This document shows positions 28,270-37,304 of a stretch of 64,000 bases of DNA, in pieces. Location of the stretch: assembly GCF_000150955.2 (NCBI RefSeq), contig NC_011677.1, positions 124,001-188,000 on the forward strand, read 5' to 3'. The stretch's first letter is position 1, and each line of letters begins with the position of its first letter. Origin of the DNA: Phaeodactylum tricornutum CCAP 1055/1 (Eukaryota > Bacillariophyta > Bacillariophyceae > Surirellales > Neidiaceae). The notes under the pieces are model-generated. The model had not been told where the DNA came from and did no database searches. It worked only from the letters and a program-made list of their open reading frames with translations. The position numbers were made by a program, and so were the translations under genes.

Positions 28270-28972
28270 ATGACAAAGTTGCTTGTCGTAGCTGTAGCAC
28301 TATCTATTCTCGTCTTGGCGACGGAAGCTTTTGTCGGGCCTTCGTCAATCAAGACGTTCACTGTGGATCGATCGCAGAAGACTGTCAAGTCATTCCCGCA
28401 GGGGGGATTTTTTACACAGCACTCTATACCTCTGGTCGGGCCGATGCGAGCCGAAGCTGATGGAAAGGTAGAGAAAACCAAGCTTCCGTTCTGGCTGGAC
28501 CCTGGTACTAAAGGAGGTGCCGTTTTTCTGAGTTTGGCGCTCTTTCTGTTTCCCATTCTTGTCTACTCCATCATGACCACGTTTTTCGGGTTTGATGAAA
28601 TCGAAACGGGAAAATGGATTGGTATTGGATTCACTGTATTGGCAACTTTGGGATGGGTCAGTACTTACCTGTTCCGTGTAGCAACGAAAGATATGACCTA
28701 TGTAAGTCTACGTTATGTGTGTGCTGTGTGAACGATCTGCAACAGCATTCGTCTCTCCAGCTATTTACCGATCTTCAGAAATGAGCGAATTCATTGATAC
28801 CCACTTTCATTGTGCGTATCCCAACCTCACTTTACAACTGCACTGTCACCTAACGCTACAGGCCAAGCAACTAAAGGACTACGAAAACGCTGTGATTGCC
28901 AAGCGGTTGGAAGAGCTCGACGAAGACGAAATACAGGCACTGCAGGAGGAGGTAGAGCGAGATGCTTTCTGA
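28270..28972 (+). CDS. DUF3007 plastid membrane protein
   Basis: Exons 28270-28701 and 28862-28972 (GTAAGT...ACAG, 160 bp) give 180 residues. The presequence is a textbook diatom plastid type: signal peptide MTKLLVVAVALSILVLATEA followed by FVGPSS, with Phe right after the cleavage site. Two membrane spans follow (LSLALFLFPILVYSIMTTFF; GIGFTVLATLGWVSTYLFRV). The conserved end of the DUF3007 family spans the intron: YLFRVATKDMTY, then AKQLKDYENAVIAKRLEEL and EEVE. Cyanobacteria and plastid-bearing eukaryotes share this family, whose role is poorly defined. The location is probably the thylakoid or inner envelope. Its 3' end faces CDC20, 205 bp away. Confidence 0.85.
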
Positions 28973-29102
28973 TTGATAGTGAATGCGCTCAGCCCTGGAT
29001 CCTCTAAATGCCAGAGACATCAATCCTCCAGCTTAATCTTTGCTTAATCCTTTCTGGCTATTTCCAATTATCTATTTTTGTGTGTGTGTACGTGTTCGTT
29101 TC

Positions 29103-29124
29103 CGCATGCATACATGCATGCATA
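29103..29124. repeat. GCATGC-rich near-palindromic repeat
   Basis: In the convergent 3' region between the DUF3007 and CDC20 genes, GCATGCAT units recur as a short near-palindrome right after a TGTGTGTGTG run. It may form a hairpin in either 3' UTR. Confidence 0.4.
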
Positions 29125-29177
29125 TACGCTTCGTAATCCTGTCTCCTTGTTGCTAATGTCTTTCCTGCTCTATCTCT

Positions 29178-30878
29178 TTATCGGATGGGTGGCACACCAA
29201 ATGATATATCCTCCCCAAAAATGGATGCTCCCGATGAACCGTTTCGGTACGTTGACGGATTGCCAAACACGTTCCAGAACCGCAGAGTCTCGTCGGCAGC
29301 AGCCGACACCACCGACGCTCCGTCCGGGCTCATTTCCATATTCAATACGCGTGCGGTATGTCCTTTGAGTTCCTTGATTTTAGTCATGGATGGATATTTC
29401 CATAAAATGAGCTGATTCTCTGAATAGCCATGCGACGAACACAGTTCTCGCTGGTGTTTGCTCCAGACAATGGAACAAACTTGGCTGCCCGTGTCGATGC
29501 TATTGAGTATGGCGCCCGACGAAGAGTTCCAAAATTTAATGCAACGATCCGCCGTCCCTCCCCCACTTGCCAAAAGCCCACGATAAAAAGGACACCAGTC
29601 CAGTGCTTTGACAGCTGCCTTGTGCTGCTTAAGAATTAAGCGAGGAGAAATTTCGTTCGTACTCGAAAGACGCTGCCGGGATCCCGACATGGCAGCATCC
29701 CATATACACAAAAAATTCTCGTTCCCGCCACTGGCTAGCATAGACCCGTCCTCATTCCATTTTAGACCGCATACTTCCTGCTCGTGTGCCATATACCGAC
29801 TCACAATGTTGCGTGCTACGCGTACGTCATGATTGATGATTTGTGAGTCTCGTGCGCCTGAACTCAACCAGTGTTGGTTCCATCCCAACGACGATATTCG
29901 GCCTGTGTGCCCATGAAGTGTTCTGATTTTCTTCAAAGCAATTCCGTCGTAAATGTGTACGACGGCTGCGTTTGTGCCGACCGCAACGTGTCGAGTCTGT
30001 CCTGGTGTGGGACACCAGCTGACACTGGTAACGTAGTCACTGCCGGCATCCACGGTGACAAGATGCTGAATAACCCCCGTGCCGGCATGCCACAAATAGA
30101 CGCTCTGTGCCAACGCAACGGCCAAAACGTTATCCTTTCCCCAACTCACCAAATTGAGATAGTAGTCGTCCACAATGTCGGGTGCGTCCAAGACGCGCGT
30201 TGGAGCTCCCGGTACCTTCCGCAGCACTTTCTTCGCAACCGACGAGTTTGTACTCGGATCGAGATCCATGCACCCCACTTTCATGGATCGAAGTGCATCG
30301 TGATCGAATGGATTATCCAGCTGGGGACGCAGGCCGAGAATAGCACTATCGCTTTTGGGCCGTCCAAAAGCAAAGAGGCCACGGGGCTCGCCGTTTTCGT
30401 CCAATTTGTCCAACGGTACACTACATAGAGTACTAAACATGCGGCGATTGAACTCTTTCTGTAGAGGAGTTTCACCAGCGGCAATGGATGAGGAGTGTCC
30501 TCCCACGACGTCGCTTTCAGATCGTGACCGTTTGTCACCCGACATGAGGGCACGTCGGCAAACGTCCATGTTCATGTTGCGTCGAGAAGGAATGAATCTA
30601 TCATTGTCGTAGCGTTTCGACGGAGATTCACTGGGAGTATAGTACGGGGTGGCTGAAACAGCCACCGTGTTGGAGGAAGCAGTTGCCGATGGACGATAGG
30701 GAGTCCGCGACAATCGGTGCGGAGTTGGTGACGCTTTGGAGATTGCCCGGCCGAAATTTTGGTTCCTGGAAGGTGTTTTTGACGGTGTCAAGTATGGTGT
30801 GGAAGATGGAGTAAAGTGCCTGGAACGCGTGAGACGCCGCGGGGGTGTCTTCGGCGGGTAAAGGGACTCGACCGCCAT
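29178..30878 (-). CDS. CDC20: CDC20/Fizzy-type APC/C activator
   Basis: 566 residues in one exon. The N-terminal 100 residues are basic and loaded with Ser/Thr-Pro sites (TPSSTPYLTPSKTPSR and similar), as expected for CDK control. The C-box DRFIPSR at 93-99 binds the anaphase-promoting complex. The linker has KVLRKVPGAPTRVLDAPDI. A seven-blade WD40 propeller follows from about 245: DDYYLNLVSW, NVLAVALAQSVYLW, SSGARDSQI, VCGLKWNEDG, LASGGGTADRCIKFWN, QLILWKYPSMTK and SAAADETLRFWNVF. The last two residues are Ile-Arg, the IR tail that docks on APC/C. The propeller favours Cdc20 over Cdh1. The protein targets mitotic substrates for ubiquitination. Confidence 0.92.
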   Translation of the reverse strand: MAVESLYPPKTPPRRLTRSRHFTPSSTPYLTPSKTPSRNQNFGRAISKASPTPHRLSRTPYRPSATASSNTVAVSATPYYTPSESPSKRYDNDRFIPSRRNMNMDVCRRALMSGDKRSRSESDVVGGHSSSIAAGETPLQKEFNRRMFSTLCSVPLDKLDENGEPRGLFAFGRPKSDSAILGLRPQLDNPFDHDALRSMKVGCMDLDPSTNSSVAKKVLRKVPGAPTRVLDAPDIVDDYYLNLVSWGKDNVLAVALAQSVYLWHAGTGVIQHLVTVDAGSDYVTSVSWCPTPGQTRHVAVGTNAAVVHIYDGIALKKIRTLHGHTGRISSLGWNQHWLSSGARDSQIINHDVRVARNIVSRYMAHEQEVCGLKWNEDGSMLASGGNENFLCIWDAAMSGSRQRLSSTNEISPRLILKQHKAAVKALDWCPFYRGLLASGGGTADRCIKFWNSSSGAILNSIDTGSQVCSIVWSKHQRELCSSHGYSENQLILWKYPSMTKIKELKGHTARVLNMEMSPDGASVVSAAADETLRFWNVFGNPSTYRNGSSGASIFGEDISFGVPPIR

Positions 30879-31162
30879 GGTCGGTTCTTTTTGCCTGACA
30901 ATTTGGATCCTAGCGAATATTGTGTGTATCGAATCGAACGGTGTTCATTTTGGCGATGCGCTCGATCCGCGGAGGACTCTTCCCTAAGTCCTGGACATTT
31001 CTATTACTGGGTCAACGTCTCCCGGTACTCCTTCACGGTATACGTAATAGAGACGAGCTCAACAATTCGTTGGAATTATTGATTTCACATGTCACAGGCA
31101 CTGCCAATTACGTGATCGTCTGTCTGCTATCAGCAAAACCGAAGGAAAGTCACCTCCTGCGA

Positions 31163-31172
31163 CTCACTGTCA
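31163..31172 (+). promoter_or_regulatory. CTCACTGTCA decamer
   Basis: 132 bp upstream of the FAD synthase start at 31295, in its orientation. Confidence 0.5.
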
Positions 31173-31253
31173 GTCGCACACGTCAAGATCCAGACCCGAT
31201 TCTGCCTGAGCGGCCTCGCAGGAGAGGCACGAGACCAGAACAAGATTCCTTTG

Positions 31254-31263
31254 TTCACTGTCA
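31254..31263 (+). promoter_or_regulatory. TTCACTGTCA decamer
   Basis: 41 bp upstream of the FAD synthase start, which argues that the ATG at 31295 rather than an earlier codon begins the protein. Confidence 0.5.
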
Positions 31264-31294
31264 AACACAGTCAATACTGGAGTGCGTGTCCCCC

Positions 31295-33358
31295 ATGCTT
31301 CCGCGGACACTTTCCAACTCAAGAGACGCGTTGGTGCTTCTTCCACTTTTTTTATTGGCGCTCTCGACGGATTTCCCACGTCGAGCTCGGGCCTTTCCTT
31401 TCCAATTCGCAAGGTTTCGATCGAGAGGTTGCTCTTGGACTCGCAAAATGGTTGCCGGCCGAACGGAATTCATTTCCAACTGGAGAGTTCTACACAAAGA
31501 CAATAGAAGTGACGAAGATTTGCCTCAAGATCTGCTGAGAAAGCGGGAACGATGGTCGGAAGCCAAGTATAAAGATGCGTTGGATCTCTACAAAGAACTG
31601 ACGTCCTGTCCGGATTCGTACATGGTGGGCATGGTCGAACAGGCTCTGAACAATCTCGACCACGCCTACCGTCTGTACGGACCGGAATCTGTCATCTGCT
31701 CTTTCAACGGTGGTAAAGATGCTGTAGTAATTTTACACTTGGTGCGAGCCGCACACGCGCGATTCTACGATCAACAACGAAATCTAGATGGCAATCCAAT
31801 CGAGCCACTCCGACCCCGCGTTGTTTACTTTGAGCACAAGGACGAGTTTCCGGAAATTCGGTCCTTTCTCCGTGAAATGGTCGACGTCTACGAGCTAGAC
31901 ATGATTGCCTTTGAGCAAGGGATAAAATTCTCGGAAGGATTGAAGACTCTCGTCACACATAACGTACCCCAGAACAGCAATGTTTCGTTTCCAGTCGCTT
32001 TTGTCTTGGGAACGCGAGCAACAGATCCCAATGCCCGGGGTCAAGGAACCTTTGCCCCGTCAAGCCACTATATGCCGCCCTTTATGCGAGTCAATCCAGT
32101 ATTGGAATGGACGTACGGGCATGTTTGGCACTTTCTTCGTCTGTTTCATTTGCCATACTGCGGCCTGTACGACCAAGGGTACACCAGTTTGGGCACCACT
32201 AAAGACACGATTCCCTGTCCAGCGCTAACAGTTCCTGGAGGAAATACCACGAACGCGATCCCAAGGTATTGGCCAGCCTACATGTTACGTGATTGGGATC
32301 AGGAACGAGCTGGACGATTGTCGAAACCGAAGGCCAACAAGACGGTCGATGATACCTCTAGTAGCGCTTCACGCACAACGCAACTCTCTGCCATGACTGT
32401 AATTTCGAAGTCCGGTGATGTCCCCCGTGAAATAGACAATCTGGACGTTTCGGACAAAACCCCGCTGGAGGATGAAGATTCGGTGGTGTCGTATACCGAT
32501 ACGTCTGCGCAAAAGACGGTGGGCGTGTTGATAATCGGCGACGAAATCCTTAAAGGTTTGACGGCAGATACAAATACGCTAGCGGCAGCCAAAGCCTTTC
32601 GTGAAAAGAACGTATTATTGAAACGTGTCGTCATCGTTTCAGACGATTCCGACGAAATCATTCAGGAAATACACCGTTTGCAGAATGAAGTGGATGTGAT
32701 AATTACGTCGGGAGGAGTAGGCCCGACGCACGACGATGTCACCATCAAAAGCGTCGCTGCAGCGCTTCGGTTTGATATGGTGTTGCACGAAGAAATGGCG
32801 GATCTTTTGCGCGAAAAAATGAGCAACGATGCCGACACCGAGCTGACGGAAGCCCAGGTGAAAATGGCTACACTGCCGAATGCGTCCAAACTTCGGTATC
32901 TGTCCGATGATCCCAGCGACTGGCCTGTTTTACAATGTCGAAATATCTTCATTCTTCCTGGGGTACCAGAATTCTTTGAGAAAAAGATCGAAAATGTTGC
33001 CGACTACTTGTCCTGTCAACTGGAGCGGAGCGTAGCCTACAAAGTTGTCTTGTCCGCTGACGAGAACTCTATCGTAGCCATTTTGAACGAAGTGGTGGAA
33101 AATCATCCTATGGTGTCGTTTGGAAGCTACCCGTTTCAACAGCAATCTTTCAAGACTGTGATTACGGTGGAGGCCAAGATGATTCTATTGCCAGCAGGGC
33201 GGAGTAACTCAACAATTTTCAATCGGAAGGAGATCGTCACGAGCAAGAGTCAGATGGACAGGCGCGTGCACCTGGCACTGGACGAACTCATCAACACGCT
33301 GCCGGAACGCAGCGTTCTTCGCGTCGACAATGACGATATGGCTCTATCTTTTAGCTAA
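31295..33358 (+). CDS. FAD synthase, FADS domain followed by MoCF domain
   Basis: 687 residues from the ATG at 31295. The start was chosen because it gives a signal peptide (ALVLLPLFLLALS) and an ARAFPF junction, a probable plastid-type presequence; MVAGRTEF at codon 52 is an alternative. Residues 110-350 are the PAPS-reductase-like FMN adenylyltransferase: the PP-loop SFNGGKDA (136-143), FVLGTRATDP, and a C-terminal TSLGTTKDT. A Ser/Thr-rich linker follows. Residues 408-680 form a MoCF-binding (MogA/CinA-like) domain: VGVLIIGDEILKG, TSGGVGPTHDD, ILPGVPEFF. The pair converts FMN and ATP to FAD. In animal FLAD1 the same two domains are in the opposite order. The gene ends 67 bp from the convergent aspartyl hydroxylase gene. 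Confidence 0.88.
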   Translation: MLPRTLSNSRDALVLLPLFLLALSTDFPRRARAFPFQFARFRSRGCSWTRKMVAGRTEFISNWRVLHKDNRSDEDLPQDLLRKRERWSEAKYKDALDLYKELTSCPDSYMVGMVEQALNNLDHAYRLYGPESVICSFNGGKDAVVILHLVRAAHARFYDQQRNLDGNPIEPLRPRVVYFEHKDEFPEIRSFLREMVDVYELDMIAFEQGIKFSEGLKTLVTHNVPQNSNVSFPVAFVLGTRATDPNARGQGTFAPSSHYMPPFMRVNPVLEWTYGHVWHFLRLFHLPYCGLYDQGYTSLGTTKDTIPCPALTVPGGNTTNAIPRYWPAYMLRDWDQERAGRLSKPKANKTVDDTSSSASRTTQLSAMTVISKSGDVPREIDNLDVSDKTPLEDEDSVVSYTDTSAQKTVGVLIIGDEILKGLTADTNTLAAAKAFREKNVLLKRVVIVSDDSDEIIQEIHRLQNEVDVIITSGGVGPTHDDVTIKSVAAALRFDMVLHEEMADLLREKMSNDADTELTEAQVKMATLPNASKLRYLSDDPSDWPVLQCRNIFILPGVPEFFEKKIENVADYLSCQLERSVAYKVVLSADENSIVAILNEVVENHPMVSFGSYPFQQQSFKTVITVEAKMILLPAGRSNSTIFNRKEIVTSKSQMDRRVHLALDELINTLPERSVLRVDNDDMALSFS

Positions 33359-33425
33359 CTACAAAATATAAATGTTGAGTCGTAGATTCTGAATCGATTA
33401 TAGGACTATCGGTAAAACTATAATA

Positions 33426-34568
33426 TCAACTGAATCCACGACCTCCTCCAGTGCTAGCTTTTGCCTTATTCTTTTTTGCTCCTCCTTTCGCCTTGCCGCC
33501 AAAGCCTACAACGCGGCTAACGTCGCGCTTTATTTGGGGAAAGGATCGGGAGGCTTGCACTTCCCGCTCCGCCAGGAATCGCTGGCCGGGATCCTCGCTC
33601 ACTAGCTCGGGTGTTTCCAAGCAATCAAAGGTGAACTGTAGAGCGTTCCGTTCGGCCTCGGTCAGGTCGGGATGCCATACGCGCATCATGAGAATGTATC
33701 GCGTTTGATCGGCCTCGTTCACCGCGTCGTGCATGAGCGACGTGTCGAACATGGATACTTGTCCGTTGATCCACTCGCGGGTTGTATCCCCAATCGTTAA
33801 GCGACATTTATTCTGGCCCGAGTACGGTATGTCCAAAGCCAAATGGCTGGTCAAAACAAAGTTGGTAAAATCGGAATGCCTTTGGATGGCCGAGTTGGGC
33901 TTCATGCTGGCGAAAAAGACTTCGGCGGCCGGAACATGACAATCATGAATTGCTTGCGACGTGACGGGAAAGAGGTTAACGTTGACTGGATCCCATCTTC
34001 CCCGGTTCATCAGCACCAACGTTTTCCAACCTTCCCCGTAGCTTGATGCGTCCTCCGTCAAGGCACCGGCCCAAACGTTGTTGCCTTCCCTAGTCAGCCG
34101 TTCCATGTCCGCCGTGACGGCGAGAAACTCCTTGCGGATTGCCTTGTACTTGGATTCGAGCCTTTGGCACCAGCCAAACTCCGCAGTATCCCAAAACTCT
34201 TGGATGGACAAGCCCGGGACGTAGGAATGCGCCCACTGGTGGCAATTGCTCGTTTCTGGATCGCCGGAGCCGACGAATTCTTGGTGTTCGTAGTCCTGGT
34301 CTAGAAGTCTCCAGGACTCAATCACGCGATCGGCATGGTCTCCGAAGCGCTCGCGGATTCCGTGTTCCACCATACCGGCAAACGTGTGTTTCGGCAACGG
34401 CGTCGTCTGCGGCAAGGATGCCGCGGTGGTCGACGACGGCCGTACCGCCAACGGGAAGGATCGTGGGGACGAACGCCTCCGGGGTGCGACCGAAAACGCA
34501 CCACTTGACGTTGCCTCAAAGCCGACGGCGACCGCCATCACTCTACCAATAACGTGCCAGCGAGGCAT
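33426..34568 (-). CDS. Aspartyl/asparaginyl beta-hydroxylase-like protein, plastid-type presequence
   Basis: 380 residues from the ATG at 34568. The N-terminus (MPRWHVIGRVMAVAVGFEAT) is a plausible signal peptide, followed by SGAFSVAP, close to the ASAFAP plastid junction, then an Arg/Ser-rich transit segment. The domain has the AspH features: WKTLVLMNRGRW, HVPAAEVFFASMKPNSAIQRH (first iron His), SHLALDIPYSGQNKCRLTIGD, WINGQVSMFDTSLMHDAVNE (second His), and RYILMMRVWHPDLT with the 2-oxoglutarate Arg. These Fe(II)/2-oxoglutarate enzymes hydroxylate Asp or Asn side chains, in animals within EGF-like domains in the ER. The tail is a Gly/Lys-rich stretch ending GRGFS. Location is inferred only from the presequence. 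Confidence 0.85.
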   Translation of the reverse strand: MPRWHVIGRVMAVAVGFEATSSGAFSVAPRRRSSPRSFPLAVRPSSTTAASLPQTTPLPKHTFAGMVEHGIRERFGDHADRVIESWRLLDQDYEHQEFVGSGDPETSNCHQWAHSYVPGLSIQEFWDTAEFGWCQRLESKYKAIRKEFLAVTADMERLTREGNNVWAGALTEDASSYGEGWKTLVLMNRGRWDPVNVNLFPVTSQAIHDCHVPAAEVFFASMKPNSAIQRHSDFTNFVLTSHLALDIPYSGQNKCRLTIGDTTREWINGQVSMFDTSLMHDAVNEADQTRYILMMRVWHPDLTEAERNALQFTFDCLETPELVSEDPGQRFLAEREVQASRSFPQIKRDVSRVVGFGGKAKGGAKKNKAKASTGGGRGFS

Positions 34569-34938
34569 GGTCAAAATTCTGGAGAAGGGTGATGCACACA
34601 CGAAAGTGAGCCCAATTTTGTGGGCTGGTTCGGGTCTGTCGACAGGATTCCGATGTCGCTGGATGCGGTCTTCGAATTCGTCCGTCTTCTGGTAGGCGGA
34701 CGTACTGTGCGCATCTCGTGTGCGTGCTACCGGACAGACACACGTCGATGGAACGACGGTGCCGACCGGTACCCGTTCCGGGAACCTCCCTATAACAGTA
34801 CTACGCTCCCTTTATCCAAACAAAAACGTGATTGGACTATAAGCAGGGCGACCCATTTACAATTTTGTTAAAAGCTTTCAAATCTCGCTGGCACACAACC
34901 ACATCCACTCCACCACAAGGGTTGCTTGGCCGCCGTTC
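34569..34938. other. Intergenic region, no gene seen
   Basis: 370 bp between two minus-strand genes. In-frame codons of the hydroxylase extend a few residues here, but no additional gene is supported. Confidence 0.4.
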
Positions 34939-36236
34939 TTAGAGAGCCTTCATGCCCATCATGCCACGTAGCTGTTCGAAAATGACGAGCTGCAGGGTTG
35001 TGGTGGGGGCGAATCGCGACCAGATGGGCATGAATCCTCGCCAGAAGGTCAAGGGTCCTTCGTTCTTGGCAATCTTGATCATACAGTCCAAGGCGTTGTT
35101 GTAGATCTTGGCATCGGATGGCTGGTTCATCAGTCGGGTTCGGATCATATCAAAAGGAGAGACGGTGCAGGTCATGAAGAAGCCGGCCGTGACGGCGGAC
35201 AGGAACTGTGTGGTGAGCGAGGTCTTGGCGAGACCGGTGGCGGCAACGACGTAGCCTTTGGATTGATCGTAAACCCCCATCTTGGTTCCGTTCAGAACCA
35301 TGGCACGCACAATGTTCGAGTCGATACCACGGTAAAATCCACCAACTCCCTGGTTGGCGTAGAGATCCTTGGCCGTCTTGACCATGGAAGGAACTTGCTT
35401 GCCCTTGGATGCCATCATTTTTGTTTTGAGGACATCAAAGGGATTGCCCGCTATTGAACCAATCGCACCCGCGGCACTACCGGCCAAGAATTTTTTCATA
35501 AAGGTAGCCGTCTCCGGGTCGGCGGCTCCAAAGACCACCTTGATGGGTTCGTAAAGACCGAGGCGGAGCGAGGTATAGGATGCTTCCCGCAGCCAGGCCG
35601 CGTTGACTCCCTTCCACAAACCGAGAACACCTTCTTCGCCGACCACACTCTTGATCGTACCAAACATACCCATGTTTCCGTATTCGGCAGAAATTTGAAT
35701 GCGCGTCTAGAAAGGCAGCAGAAAGAGTGTAATGGAAAGAGTCAAGGTGAGTTGCAGTCCCAGCAATGGCAGTGGTAACAAAGGGACAGTCAGAATGAAT
35801 GCGCGCACAGTCAACCTACACTCTCCATCGACGTCACGTCGCGCACTAACAAACTAGGATACCATTTTCATTCAAATAGTGCACGACAAAAGAGTTCGTT
35901 CGGAAGACAGTTTCGTGTCCGTGCCGGCAGTGTTCCGGATCTTCCCGTCGAATCTCACTGTCGTGCGCTACAGTGGATCGAATACTGAAGAGTGTGGCGT
36001 TCACAAACTTGGTGCGGTGGGTTCCAATACGGTCGAGATTCGACCCCGTGGTTCGCACGTCGTGATTCACCGACAACGAGAATGTGCGGTAGGCTTACCT
36101 TGACAACGTCAATGGGATGAATGAAAGAGACTGTAATGACGGCTGCGGAACCAGCCATGCCAACTTGAGACAATAGACTCGGAGGAGGCACGGCCGAAGT
36201 CGCGAGGGGTCGTTGTTGTTGCTGCTGCTTCATCAT
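34939..36236 (-). CDS. Mitochondrial carrier family protein
   Basis: Exons 36099-36236 and 34939-35706 (GTAAGC...TCTAG intron, 392 bp) give 301 residues. The three carrier repeats each have the signature: HPIDVVKTRIQ, spanning the exon junction; NPFDVLKTKMM; and SPFDMIRTRLM. Second-half elements (LWKGVNAAWLR, GFYRGIDSNIVRA, FWRGFMPIWSRFAP) are also present. Six membrane spans are expected in the inner mitochondrial membrane. The third repeat, with YNNALDCMIKIAKNEG and LQLVIFEQLRG, resembles the dicarboxylate/oxoglutarate/uncoupling-protein branch, so a carboxylate substrate is likely but unproven. A short poly-Gln run follows the initial Met pair. The first intron holds two near-copies of the recurrent decamer. 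Confidence 0.9.
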
Positions 36237-36460
36237 GGTGCGGTACGTGATATTTAGAGTGCGTCGGTGGTGTGGAACGAAATAATTGTGCGTGCGGGAC
36301 ACGTCGAGCCGAGATTTCTAAATCCAGAATTGCCAGTCTCCTCGGACTAGCTAGTAGTAGGAAGGAACACACGACGGGAATGCTTTGCCAAGGACAGACA
36401 TGCCGATCGCCATCCAACGCGCGGACGATGATAGGTCTAGGAGTAGGAGTAGTAGGTAGA

Positions 36461-36470
36461 TTCACAGTCA
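36461..36470 (+). promoter_or_regulatory. TTCACAGTCA decamer
   Basis: 225 bp upstream of the carrier start; the orientation is opposite to the gene. Confidence 0.45.
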
Positions 36471-37150
36471 ACGATACAAGATTGGTCATTCTGGAAAACA
36501 CCACGTCATTGCGACTTTCCGGAATTTCGTCATCCCCAACCGGCATTCATTGGCTGTGGGAACGTCGTCGCAGATCCCAGCAAATTCACAATCCGTACTC
36601 GAGAACACGTCCGTCACTTTGGGTCTAAATGGAAATGACGTGCGTCCGCGGACCCTTACTGGTTAAATCCAGGGGTAGCGTGGCACTAAGTAACGTCACT
36701 CTTGCGTCAGCTCCGAGGCAAGCAACCCAGTTTTCTGTGCTGGTGCAAGCGCAGGTGGTGGCTGGGCGGCAAGACCGGTACCGATGCAAGATCCGTCCAT
36801 TCTTTGTCACACAATGCCACTCCAACGGGACTTGTGACAGTATACGGTACCAACCCTCTCCGTGTCTGTGTGGGTAGATTCGTTTGGTCGATGCTCACAG
36901 TTAGCTAGAAAGCTAGCTAGACCTCACTTTACACTTCAACCGAACAAAGTCCCACTGCAAACTCATGGTAAGGTTTGGTACCTCACTTACACTCACAATG
37001 GGGGAGTTCATCAAGGAGTATGCACAAGTTACAATAATAACCTAATTCATGACCATGCCAAAAACTGCTTTTCCAGGTTAGCTGTGTACCGGTAGAGTTA
37101 TCTCTGTCGCTATACTCTATCATCAGACGTTCCATTTCCTCATAGAGGCC

Positions 37151-37170
37151 GATGCGATGCGATGCGATGC
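37151..37170. repeat. (GATGC)4 tandem repeat
   Basis: Four perfect GATGC units in the 3' flank of METAP1, 135 bp from its stop. Confidence 0.85.
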
Positions 37171-37304
37171 CAATAGCCGCCACACATTCGTTGGACAAGC
37201 CCTCACATTCACTCGCACATTCACACTCACATCCTATTGCCGAGCGCGGCTATACTGAGGGACGGTGCACACCACCAGTCGACCAGTTCGCCTCGCAACG
37301 CTCT

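Larger units (their letters stand above)
30879..31294. other. Divergent promoter region with two decamers
   Basis: 416 bp between CDC20 (minus) and the FAD synthase (plus). CTCACTGTCA at 31163 and TTCACTGTCA at 31254 lie close upstream of the chosen FAD synthase start. In-frame codons of that gene reach back to 30920, but I read them as 5' UTR. Confidence 0.55.
36237..37304. other. Intergenic region with pentanucleotide repeat
   Basis: 1068 bp upstream of the carrier gene and downstream of METAP1. It contains the decamer at 36461, several ACTCACA-type strings near 36890-36990 and 37200-37230, and four tandem GATGC units at 37151. No supported gene. Confidence 0.5.

Noticed and set aside
30920-31294. 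125-codon extension upstream of the FAD synthase
   Set aside because: It contains two copies of the promoter-like decamer and lacks protein character; the ATG at 31295 begins a proper presequence.
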